From Suilimivivens sp964393865 (GTDB taxonomy: Bacteria; Bacillota; Clostridia; Lachnospirales; Lachnospiraceae): a stretch of DNA of 64,000 bases. The DNA lies in the NCBI GenBank assembly GCA_964393865.1, contig CAYMUW010000015.1, positions 1 to 64,000 of the forward strand, given 5' to 3'. Made by a program: the position numbers and the translations under genes. Within the stretch, counting starts at the first letter, position 1. Every line of letters begins with the position of its first letter. The notes beneath the pieces were generated by a model that was not told the DNA's origin, ran no database searches, and worked only from the letters and a program-made list of their open reading frames with translations. This document shows positions 26,429 through 33,392 of this stretch, in pieces.

Positions 26429-26893
26429 ATGAAAATAGTGCCGTATGCATCCAAATACAAAAACGCTTTTATAGAAATGAACAAGGAATGGATTTCCCGG
26501 ATGTTTGTAATAGAACAGGAAGATTTAGTGGTTTTAAATAATATTGAACAGACGCTGGAAGCCGGCGGTCAGATATTTTTTGCAATCGATGATAATGATG
26601 AGGTACTGGCCTGCTGTATGATAGCACCCTTAGCAAACGGTGAATGGGAAATAGAAAAGTTTTGCGCCAAAGGAATGTACACAGGTACAGGTGCAGGAAG
26701 CGCCTGCCTGAAAGCCTGCATCGACTATGCGAAAGAAAAGCAGATTGAAAAAATTGTGATTGTAACAAATAAGAAGTGTGAGCATGCAATTCATTTATAC
26801 AAGAAATTTGGATTTGTTGAGGTGCCTGTTGATAAAGAAAAATTCCCATTTGAAAGGGGAGATATAGCTTTTGAACAGATTTTTATGTATTAG
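26429..26893 (+). CDS. GNAT family N-acetyltransferase
   Basis: A 154-residue acetyltransferase. AAGGAG precedes ATG 26429. GEWEIEKFCAKGMYTGTGAG carries the acetyl-CoA loop, followed by ACLKACIDYAKEKQIEKIVI and the motif-B-like CEHAIHLYKKFGFVEVP. It resembles the C-terminal half of MarR-GNAT fusion proteins, and the MarR half is encoded directly upstream. The substrate is unknown. Confidence 0.87.
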   Translation: MKIVPYASKYKNAFIEMNKEWISRMFVIEQEDLVVLNNIEQTLEAGGQIFFAIDDNDEVLACCMIAPLANGEWEIEKFCAKGMYTGTGAGSACLKACIDYAKEKQIEKIVIVTNKKCEHAIHLYKKFGFVEVPVDKEKFPFERGDIAFEQIFMY

Positions 26894-26958
26894 CAAAATA
26901 CTCGCAGTATAACGGAAATGATGCAAAATGAAAGACCAAATACCAATTTAACATTGGA

Positions 26959-26987
26959 TTGACATATGAAATATAAGATGCTAAGAT
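26959..26987 (+). promoter_or_regulatory. Promoter of the ABC-F gene
   Basis: A perfect TTGACA (26959-26964) and TAAGAT (26982-26987) lie 17 bp apart. Predicted transcription starts near 26994, leaving a leader of about 270 nt before the ABC-F start codon. Confidence 0.75.
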
Positions 26988-27016
26988 AGCATCATCTTAA
27001 CGAGAGAGGTGAAAAG

Positions 27017-27028
27017 ATGCGGAGATAA
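27017..27028 (+). CDS. Candidate three-codon leader ORF (Met-Arg-Arg)
   Basis: ATG CGG AGA TAA follows AGAGAGGTG at a good distance. Its ribosome binding site is the segment that can pair with ACCTCTCT at 27121-27128. Very short upstream ORFs that sense ribosome-targeting antibiotics are known for related ABC-F genes. Confidence 0.5.
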   Translation: MRR

Positions 27029-27189
27029 TTTACTTTTGGGTACATGAAGGTTTTAAACGGTATGAATGGTAATATTCGTGCTGTTTTATCATGTTGTCAA
27101 AAGTGGATTATGTTCTCATAACCTCTCTTTTTGTGTGCATAAAAATGTTTTGCAAATCCCATCCCGAATATGAGGTTATAGTATGTAAT

Positions 27190-27221
27190 GGAACTGTTTG
27201 ACAACAAATAGTTCCTTTTTT
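27190..27221 (+). terminator. Attenuator terminator before the ABC-F gene
   Basis: GGAACTGTTTG (27190-27200) pairs with CAAATAGTTCC (27205-27215) through one G-T wobble and an ACAA loop, followed by TTTTTT. It ends 46 bp before the start codon, so read-through is needed for expression. Confidence 0.85.
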
Positions 27222-27267
27222 GCCATAAATGCAGGCCGAAACGGGAACCTTGAAGGGAGAAATGTAT

Positions 27268-28794
27268 ATGGCACAAATTAATGTAAATGATTTAACATTT
27301 TGTTATGAGGGAAGCTTTGACAATGTATTTAAAAGCGCTTCCTTTGCAATCGACACAGATTGGAAATTGGGGTTTATAGGGCGTAACGGAAAAGGGAAAA
27401 CCACCTTTTTAAACCTGCTGCTTGGAAAGTATGCGTATAGAGGAGCAATCACTACCAATACAGTGTTTGATTATTTTCCTTACCAGATTTCGGAAGGGCA
27501 GATGCAACTGTCCGCTGCAGATTTTGCCGGGGAAATCAAAGCGGGGTGTGAGGTGTGGCGTGTAATATGTGAATTGGAGCAATTGGGAGAAGGGGCGGAA
27601 ATTCTATACAGGCCCTTTATAACGTTAAGCCCCGGAGAGCAGACGAAGATTCTGCTGGCAGTTTTATTTTCCGGACAAAATGATTTTTTGCTGATCGATG
27701 AGCCTACTAATCATTTAGACGAGGACGCCAGAGAATGTGTAAAGAAATATCTGTGTTCCAAGAAGGGCTTTATCCTTGTTTCACATGACAGAGATTTGCT
27801 GGATGCCTGTATCGATCATGTGCTGGTGCTAAACAGATGTACGATTGAGGTTCAAAGCGGTAATTTTTCCAGCTGGTGGGAAAACAAAAAACGCAGGGAT
27901 CAATTCAGGAAGGCGGAGAACGAAAAGCATCTGAAGGAAATCGGAAAGCTGAAGCAGGCAGCAGCCCAGACTTCCCAGTGGGCAGCCCAAAATGAAAATA
28001 CAAAAATTGGCTTTGACCCAATCGAAGAGCATGACAGGTGTATAAGTACGAGAGCATTTATCGGCGCAAAAACCAAAAAGCTGCAGAGCCGGGTGAAACA
28101 GATGGAAAAGCGGTTGAACCGGGAAATTGAGGAAAAGGAAGGTCTATTGGAAGACATTGAGGAAACAGTGGATTTGAAGCTTGTGCCGCTTTTACATCAT
28201 AGGGAAAGGATTGTGAATATCAGGGAGTACGGAATTCAATATGAAGGAGCGGAAAATCCGGTATTCACCGATCTGACAATGACAATCAGCAGAGGTGAGC
28301 GGATAGCGTTACATGGCGAAAACGGATGCGGTAAGTCAACGCTTTTAAAAATGATTTTGCAGAAAGCAGGCACTGCAGACAGTCATATGCCGGTTACGGA
28401 ATCGGGAGTTTGTGACATTGCATCCGGGCTTGTGATTTCCTATGTCAGTCAGGATACATCCTTTTTAAAAGGGGGAATTTCCAAGTTCTGTAAGGAACGA
28501 AATCTGGAAGAAAGCTTATTCTGCGCAATACTCAGGCAGCTTGATTTGGAGCGCATACAATTCTTAAAGAATATGGAGGATTATTCGGAAGGCCAGAAGA
28601 AGAAGGTGCTGCTGGCGGCAAGCCTGCTTATTCCCGCACATCTCTATATATGGGATGAACCGCTAAATTATATTGATGTGTTTTCCAGAATGCAGATTGA
28701 GAAATTATTGTTGAAGTATCAGCCGACCATGCTGTTTGTAGAGCATGACAGAAGATTCCGTGAGAAGATAGCAACAGGAATCATTGAATTGTAG
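27268..28794 (+). CDS. ABC-F ribosomal protection protein (Lsa/CplR type)
   Basis: A cytoplasmic ATPase with two ABC domains and no membrane part. Family members displace lincosamides, streptogramins A and pleuromutilins from the ribosome. ATG 27268 is chosen because GGGAG (27255-27259) is 8 bp upstream; ATG 27262 is only 2 bp from it. The protein has 508 residues. Domain 1: GRNGKGKTTF (38-47), signature SPGEQ (121-125), Walker B LLIDEPTNHLDED. A long charged linker, the antibiotic-resistance domain, spans about 190-310. Domain 2: GENGCGKSTLL (about 350-360), signature YSEGQKKK, Walker B IWDEPLNYIDVFSRMQIE, a phrase typical of the Lsa/Vga/CplR group. Which drugs it protects against cannot be read from sequence. 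Expression is controlled by the upstream attenuator. Confidence 0.9.
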   Translation: MAQINVNDLTFCYEGSFDNVFKSASFAIDTDWKLGFIGRNGKGKTTFLNLLLGKYAYRGAITTNTVFDYFPYQISEGQMQLSAADFAGEIKAGCEVWRVICELEQLGEGAEILYRPFITLSPGEQTKILLAVLFSGQNDFLLIDEPTNHLDEDARECVKKYLCSKKGFILVSHDRDLLDACIDHVLVLNRCTIEVQSGNFSSWWENKKRRDQFRKAENEKHLKEIGKLKQAAAQTSQWAAQNENTKIGFDPIEEHDRCISTRAFIGAKTKKLQSRVKQMEKRLNREIEEKEGLLEDIEETVDLKLVPLLHHRERIVNIREYGIQYEGAENPVFTDLTMTISRGERIALHGENGCGKSTLLKMILQKAGTADSHMPVTESGVCDIASGLVISYVSQDTSFLKGGISKFCKERNLEESLFCAILRQLDLERIQFLKNMEDYSEGQKKKVLLAASLLIPAHLYIWDEPLNYIDVFSRMQIEKLLLKYQPTMLFVEHDRRFREKIATGIIEL

Positions 28795-28808
28795 ATTGGG
28801 GGAAGCAC

Positions 28809-29603
28809 ATGAAGAATGTTTTTGTAGAAGGTATTCAGGGAATGGGAAAATCCACATTATTACAGGCTGTATACACGCAAATCCCTGAATTTCATGTATG
28901 CCGTGAGGGGGATTATTCTCCGGTTGAGCTGGCATGGTGCGCATGGATGACCATGGAGGAATATTATGCGGTACTGGAGAAGTACGGCGCTTTGCAGAAA
29001 GAAATTACGGAAAATACGGTTCAGGAAGGAAATCATTATATTGTTTCTTACACCAAAATTATCACTGATATTCCGGGATTTCATAAGGATTTGGAGCAAT
29101 ATGAAATATATAATGGGAGAAAAACACCGTGTGATTTCGAGGAAATTATCTTTTCAAGATATCGGAATTTTTCCGGCGCAGGTTATTTGTCTGAGTGTGC
29201 CTTTATGCAGAATATTATGGAGGAGCTGCTTTTGTTCCAGCTGCGAAGCGATGAGGAGATTATCGCATTTTACCGCAGATTGTATGATGAGGTACAAAGG
29301 AATGATTTCTTGCTTCTGTATTTATATGATGATAGAATTGAAGAGAGCACCAGAGCGATACAAAAGGAGCGTTCCGATCATCAGGGGCATGAATTGTGGT
29401 ATGAACTGATGCTGGCATATTTAGTCAATTCTCCCTATGGACAGCGGCATGGATGCAAAGGCTTTGACGATCTGGCGGCTCATTTCAGACACAGGCAGCA
29501 GGTAGAGCTGCGCATAATAAATGAAATCATACAGGAGCATGCAATCATTCTTCCGGCAAAGCGGTGGAACATAGAAGAGGTTATCAATGTGATTAGAGAA
29601 TAG
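28809..29603 (+). CDS. P-loop kinase-like protein (deoxynucleoside kinase-like)
   Basis: A 264-residue P-loop NTPase starting 14 bp after the ABC-F gene, with GGGGG before ATG 28809. Walker A is VEGIQGMGKSTLL near the N-terminus. The rest resembles a widespread Firmicute family of kinase-like proteins usually left as hypothetical: CREGDYSPVELAWCAWM, LTDIPGFHK-like TDIPGFHKDLEQYEIYNGR, NFLLLYLY-like DFLLLYLYDD, then IQKERSDHQGHELWYELM. The overall plan (P-loop, DRS-like ERSD segment, C-terminal helices) recalls thymidylate or deoxynucleoside kinases. The substrate is unknown. It is probably expressed under the same antibiotic-responsive leader as the ABC-F gene. Confidence 0.75.
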   Translation: MKNVFVEGIQGMGKSTLLQAVYTQIPEFHVCREGDYSPVELAWCAWMTMEEYYAVLEKYGALQKEITENTVQEGNHYIVSYTKIITDIPGFHKDLEQYEIYNGRKTPCDFEEIIFSRYRNFSGAGYLSECAFMQNIMEELLLFQLRSDEEIIAFYRRLYDEVQRNDFLLLYLYDDRIEESTRAIQKERSDHQGHELWYELMLAYLVNSPYGQRHGCKGFDDLAAHFRHRQQVELRIINEIIQEHAIILPAKRWNIEEVINVIRE

Positions 29604-29717
29604 AAAAAAGTTTTAGACTTGGAAGTCGAAAAAATTGTATTATCAACGGACAGAGACTATATCAATTCCTATGATGGAATTAAGTCGCTGAATTTGATAG
29701 ATTGGCTGTTAGCCTAA
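29604..29717 (+). pseudogene. Degenerate C-terminal gene tail containing repeat copy A
   Basis: After the TAG at 29601-29603 an open frame continues without a start codon: LEVEKIVLSTDRDYINSYDG, then IKSLNLIDWLLA and TAA (29715-29717). It reads like the end of a protein whose 5' part is gone. Its last codons lie in the 44-bp repeat that recurs at 32580. I do not recognise the family. Confidence 0.45.
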
Positions 29718-29730
29718 TGGAAGTAAAGCG
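29687..29730 (+). repeat. 44-bp direct repeat, copy A
   Basis: Identical to 32580-32623 except at one base (T versus G at 29695). It encodes the peptide end LNLIDWLLA-stop and 13 bp beyond the stop. The two copies bracket the AAA ATPase, DUF1349, SRPBCC and 220-residue hypothetical genes. Confidence 0.9.
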
Positions 29731-29786
29731 GAACGGCACAGAAAAGACCAAGGGAAAACCGGAGAAAGCATACTGGAGAAATCTAA

Positions 29787-30536
29787 ATGAATAATAATTT
29801 TATTCAATATGTCAGCATTGACTGGGATCGAATTGACAGCAGCTCTTATCTGCGAAATATAGAGGCTGTTAAAGGGATGGGAACCCTGGAGTTTCGGAAG
29901 AATGTTACTTTTTTTGTTGGTGAAAACGGGACGGGAAAATCAACCCTGATTAAGGCAATTGCAGTAGCGTATGGTTTTAATCCGGAAGGCGGAACGATGA
30001 ACTATAGATTCAGTACGTTTGATGATGGATCTGAATTGAGCAGTGCAATTTGCATGGGAAAGGGATATCGCCGCGCAAAATCAAATTACTTTTTCCGTGC
30101 CGAGAGTTTTTTCAATGTTGCAAGCAAAGCGGAGGATTATAGGGATAATACCCCAAAGGAACTGTATTATGAAAGATATGGGGGAAAAGCATTGCATGAG
30201 CAATCACATGGAGAAAGCTTTCTGGCATATTTTCAGTCTTTTGACCAGGAAGGCTTATATATCATGGACGAGCCGGAAGCGGCATTATCTCCGCAAAGGC
30301 AGCTTACCCTATTCATTCAGATAGCGAAAATGGCAGAGAAGGGTTCACAATTTATCATTGCATCACATTCCCCGATATTATTGGGCATTTCCGGAGCGGA
30401 TATTATTTCTTTTGATGATGGCGCAATGAGGCGTTGCAGCTATGAAGAAACGGAGAGCTATCAGGTTACGGAAATGTTTATTAACAACAGACAGCGGCTG
30501 ATAGAACGACTGTTGGAGGAGGGGATGGAAGGCTGA
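29787..30536 (+). CDS. AAA family ATPase (predicted ATPase, SMC/ABC-like)
   Basis: A 249-residue ATPase of the COG3910-like group. Walker A is FFVGENGTGKSTLIKAIA (about residue 48), the ABC-type signature is HEQSHGESFLAYF, Walker B is GLYIMDEPEAALSPQRQ and the switch is IIASHSPILLG. All elements for ATP-driven dimerisation are intact and no membrane segment is present. Such proteins are often single-gene housekeeping or defence ATPases with unknown targets. The gene has no clear GGAGG site but lies in the accessory region between the two copies of the 44-bp repeat. Confidence 0.88.
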   Translation: MNNNFIQYVSIDWDRIDSSSYLRNIEAVKGMGTLEFRKNVTFFVGENGTGKSTLIKAIAVAYGFNPEGGTMNYRFSTFDDGSELSSAICMGKGYRRAKSNYFFRAESFFNVASKAEDYRDNTPKELYYERYGGKALHEQSHGESFLAYFQSFDQEGLYIMDEPEAALSPQRQLTLFIQIAKMAEKGSQFIIASHSPILLGISGADIISFDDGAMRRCSYEETESYQVTEMFINNRQRLIERLLEEGMEG

Positions 30537-30614
30537 TTGTAGGTGCTTTTGAAAATAGATGATCTGGTATTGAAAAAGGCAGAACTTGAGGATTTGCAGG
30601 TATGGAGGTTAGAC

Positions 30615-31187
30615 ATGAATTTTGAAAAATTAAACGACGCTGACGTAAGGCTTGAGGGCAATCAAATGATTATGCGTGCCCAAAAAGGAACCAATCTGTT
30701 TAACGGTGTAACCGGAATGTGGAAATGTGTTACATTTCCTTATTATTACACAAAGGTTCAGGGGGATTTTTTTGTTCGCTGTGCAATATCTGTAGATTTT
30801 GAAAGTTTGTACGATTTGGGGGCTCTGGTGATATATGAAAATGAGGACAGATGGATGAAATTTGCATATGAGAATTCGGATGCAGGTGCTCCGTCAATCG
30901 TTACTGTTGTTACGGAAAAGACATCTGATGACTGTAACGGAGAGCCTATTTCAGATAATAAGGTCTGGCTTCAAATATGCAGGCAGGGAAACGTGTTTGC
31001 AATGCATTATTCTGTAGATAAGCAGAATTGGAAGCTTGCACGAATATGCAGATCGGAAATGTCAGATGAAGTTATGGTGGGTATATCAACGCAGTGTCCT
31101 GTAGGCGAAAACTGTACGGCATATTACAGTGATTTTGAAATAACGGAAAATCCCTTCAGTGATATTCGAAATTTGAAAAGGAGATAA
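30615..31187 (+). CDS. DUF1349 domain-containing protein
   Basis: A 190-residue concanavalin-like beta-sandwich protein. ATG 30615 follows GGAGG (30604-30608) at 6 bp; the frame is open upstream to 30543, but that part lacks a ribosome binding site and family similarity. Characteristic parts are GMWKCVTFPYYYTKVQGDF, ALVIYENEDRWMKFAYE and VFAMHYSVDKQNWKLARIC, which match DUF1349 (possible carbohydrate recognition). There is no signal peptide, so it is probably intracellular. It starts 78 bp after the AAA ATPase gene and may be cotranscribed. Confidence 0.85.
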   Translation: MNFEKLNDADVRLEGNQMIMRAQKGTNLFNGVTGMWKCVTFPYYYTKVQGDFFVRCAISVDFESLYDLGALVIYENEDRWMKFAYENSDAGAPSIVTVVTEKTSDDCNGEPISDNKVWLQICRQGNVFAMHYSVDKQNWKLARICRSEMSDEVMVGISTQCPVGENCTAYYSDFEITENPFSDIRNLKRR

Positions 31188-31225
31188 GCTTTTAAACTGA
31201 TTTAGCCATAGGAGGAGGGAAAATA

Positions 31226-31645
31226 ATGGCTATTATAAGCAGGAAAGTAATATTTACATCTGCGATTGATGAAGTTTGGAATGTGATTACTTCATGTGAT
31301 GAATATTCGTGGAGAAGTGATTTGAGCCGAATAGAAGTGATTAAGGATCAGAAACAGTTTGTTGAGCACACCAGGGAAGGCTATCAGACGACTTTTACAA
31401 TCACGGCCTTTGAACCGCATAAACGATATGAATTTGATATGGAAAATGAGAATATGAGCGGACATTGGACAGGAATATTTTCGGCAGAAAATGGCATGAC
31501 ATGTTTGGAATTGACAGAAACTGTAAATGCAAAGAAGATTTTGATGAAGCCTTTCGTTCGGACATATTTGAAGAAGCAGCAGGAAATTTATTTGAGAGAC
31601 TTGAAAAAGGCTTTGGGTGAGGACGACCAGAAGCATCATTCATAA
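31226..31645 (+). CDS. SRPBCC (START-like) family protein
   Basis: A 139-residue helix-grip protein with AGGAGG before ATG 31226. The N-terminal strand pattern ISRKVIFTSAIDEVWNVITS then CDEYSWRSDLSRIEVI, and the C-terminal helix KPFVRTYLKKQQEIYLRDLK, are typical of the polyketide cyclase/START superfamily, which binds hydrophobic ligands. The ligand is unknown. Confidence 0.82.
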   Translation: MAIISRKVIFTSAIDEVWNVITSCDEYSWRSDLSRIEVIKDQKQFVEHTREGYQTTFTITAFEPHKRYEFDMENENMSGHWTGIFSAENGMTCLELTETVNAKKILMKPFVRTYLKKQQEIYLRDLKKALGEDDQKHHS

Positions 31646-31795
31646 TGAGAGTATCCCTGCTGATGCAAGGTGCTGAAACCTATGAGCAGTTATTTTAGAG
31701 TGTTGGCTGGTATAGAATTGTTTAGAAATTATGCTGATATGCTTTTTATGCCTCTATATAAAGGTGATAACCTTTAAGGAGTTTCCATTTATTAA

Positions 31796-31936
31796 ATTGT
31801 AAAAAACTGGTATGTCACAGTGGATCAATGTGTTATCACGATCAATGCATACAGCTATACGATTATCACGGCGCATAAGGTGAAAAAAGCTTCAGGAGAC
31901 GGCGGGAATATTGATGGCGGAACAGGAATACTTTAA
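31796..31936 (+). pseudogene. DUF3781-like C-terminal remnant
   Basis: The frame from 31796 reads IVKNWYVTVDQCVITINAYS then YTIITAHKVKK, which resembles the end of DUF3781 proteins. An in-frame stop lies just upstream (31793-31795), with no start and no N-terminal half. The reading ends at TAA 31934-31936, inside the beginning of the next gene. Confidence 0.5.
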
Positions 31937-32576
31937 AAAGGCATTATCGAACGTTATGTTTGATGCGGCAAGCGGCGGAGCAATCCGGCATTTGGCGGAC
32001 CTTGGCTATACGGTAAAGCAGATTGCCGGGGCGATTAGCTTTCCGGCGCCTTATGAGAAGATTCAGCAGACGGTGTGGAAGCGTTTTATAGAGAACGGAA
32101 CGATATGTATAGAAGAGCCGGGAAGCGGGAGAGGGCAGGAGCGTTTTACCTACGTGACGGATCAGGACAAGTTTGGAAAAAGCAGCTTTCGGAGAGTGTC
32201 TCTTGGAGGCGGCAGTGAAAAAGTGATCTGTTGGAGGGAAAGGAATTTTAGTGAAACGCAGGATGGCAGCTTTTCTGCTCTATTGGCAGAAAAATGTACA
32301 CGAGACGGCGAAGAGTATTCTTATATCTCCTGTGATTTCGGGCTGCGTTTATTTAGGGAGCCTGAGAAGTTTGGGGAAGCGATAAAGGTGCTTGAGGAGC
32401 CCTATCGGGACTATATTCTGGGTCTTCCGTGGGAAAGAAAGACGGTTTATCACAGGCTGAACCGCCGTATGCGGGAAATTGCGGCAGGGTTGTATGAGAA
32501 CGGGGAGTATCAGGGAGAATGTTTTTTTATGAAATCCGAAGAAAAAATAATATGCAGAAGCGGTCATGTTGGATAA
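31914..32576 (+). CDS. Conserved Lachnospiraceae protein of unknown function
   Basis: A 220-residue protein that I recall as a recurrent uncharacterised protein in Lachnospiraceae, with no named domain. ATG 31914 (a TTG at 31911 is also in frame); ribosome binding site CAGGAG is distant. The N-terminal half looks like a winged-helix DNA-binding fold: GGAIRHLADLGYTVKQIAGA then ISFPAPYEKIQQTVWKRFIE. A charged, strand-rich part follows (CIEEPGSGRGQERFTYVTD). The C-terminus has LPWERKTVYHRLNRRMREIA. It could be a regulator, but no function can be assigned. Its stop lies 3 bp before repeat copy B. Confidence 0.7.
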   Translation: MAEQEYFKKALSNVMFDAASGGAIRHLADLGYTVKQIAGAISFPAPYEKIQQTVWKRFIENGTICIEEPGSGRGQERFTYVTDQDKFGKSSFRRVSLGGGSEKVICWRERNFSETQDGSFSALLAEKCTRDGEEYSYISCDFGLRLFREPEKFGEAIKVLEEPYRDYILGLPWERKTVYHRLNRRMREIAAGLYENGEYQGECFFMKSEEKIICRSGHVG

Positions 32577-32579
32577 AGT

Positions 32580-32623
32580 GCTGAATTGGATAGATTGGCT
32601 GTTAGCCTAATGGAAGTAAAGCG
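32580..32623 (+). repeat. 44-bp direct repeat, copy B
   Basis: Matches 29687-29730 with one mismatch. Here it also reads as a peptide end, in frame with ATG 32567: MLDKVLNWIDWLLA-stop. Recombination between ancestral copies would explain how it came to bracket the 2.9-kb segment. Confidence 0.9.
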
Positions 32624-32646
32624 ATTGTTTAAGTGAGGTAAAGTGT

Positions 32647-33375
32647 ATGTTGCTTATAGGAGCGAGGCTTCAGGAGTATCGCAGGAGCGCAGGATTAAAT
32701 CAGGAGGAATTTGCTGAAAAATTAGGAGTCAGCAGACAGGCCGTATCTAAATGGGAGCTAGATAAGGCCTATCCGGATCTGGACAGACTGGTCTGTATAT
32801 GTGAGATATTGAATATACGCATGGATGAACTGATTTATGGGAAGCAGGAGGAAACAGGGGATGAGGAAGCAGCCGTAAATGACAGCGTCAATAATATTCT
32901 GTATATGAAAAATATCAGAGGAGCACACCGCCTTGCAAGGTTAAAACTGATCTTTTATGTGTTTGCTGCTTTTTTCATATTTTGCTTTGTTGTTTTGGCT
33001 GTCCTGTTAGTAAGAAATGAATGGACAGACCATGCTGAAAAAAATGAATACATAAGGGTGGAAAAGGTTTATCAGCAATATACGAAAGCTGACTTATGCT
33101 ATTTTGACGAAAACGGCCGCAAGGTTATGAATACGGTATGGCTGGACATCCCCGGTATAAGAGATGGAGATTATATGGAATGCTATGTCGGGCCAGATAG
33201 TGATACGTTATTTTTAAATTATAAGGCGGGCACTATTATAACTTCTGCCATAATGACAGTTTTGTTTATTGCGCTTCTTATTCTTACCGGACTGGAAATG
33301 CAGCGTATCAGGAAAGAGGATAAGCTGCGAATAATTCTTAAGGATACAGAAGATGAGACAGCCGCTGAAATTTGA
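32647..33375 (+). CDS. Membrane-bound XRE-family regulator
   Basis: A 242-residue protein with GAGG before ATG 32647. Residues 5-60 are a Cro/CI helix-turn-helix: LQEYRRSAGLNQEEFAEKLG then VSRQAVSKWELDKAYPDLD. Two membrane segments follow, at about 100-122 (LIFYVFAAFFIFCFVVLAVLL) and 198-216 (IITSAIMTVLFIALLILTG), with an extracytoplasmic loop between them. This topology suggests a membrane-linked sensor-regulator. The next gene encodes a signal-anchored extracytoplasmic protein, 17 bp away, which could interact with the loop; that is inference. Confidence 0.82.
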   Translation: MLLIGARLQEYRRSAGLNQEEFAEKLGVSRQAVSKWELDKAYPDLDRLVCICEILNIRMDELIYGKQEETGDEEAAVNDSVNNILYMKNIRGAHRLARLKLIFYVFAAFFIFCFVVLAVLLVRNEWTDHAEKNEYIRVEKVYQQYTKADLCYFDENGRKVMNTVWLDIPGIRDGDYMECYVGPDSDTLFLNYKAGTIITSAIMTVLFIALLILTGLEMQRIRKEDKLRIILKDTEDETAAEI

Positions 33376-33392
33376 CAGAAGGGTAATGGGAT

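Larger units (their letters stand above)
26994..27221 (+). promoter_or_regulatory. Leader-peptide attenuator of the ABC-F gene
   Basis: The leader holds alternative base-pairings. (1) An intrinsic terminator at 27190-27221. (2) An anti-terminator: TTGTCAAA (27094-27101) pairs with TTTGACAA (27197-27204), which includes part of the terminator's left arm and its loop, and ATAACCTC (27118-27125) pairs with GAGGTTAT (27172-27179). The two helices are nested. (3) ACCTCTCT (27121-27128) can instead pair with AGAGAGGT (27003-27010), the ribosome binding site of a minimal leader ORF, and is followed by TTTTT. A ribosome held on the leader ORF would mask 27003-27010 and favour the anti-terminator. Attenuation of this kind is known for ABC-F resistance genes; the details here are read from the sequence. 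Confidence 0.75.
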
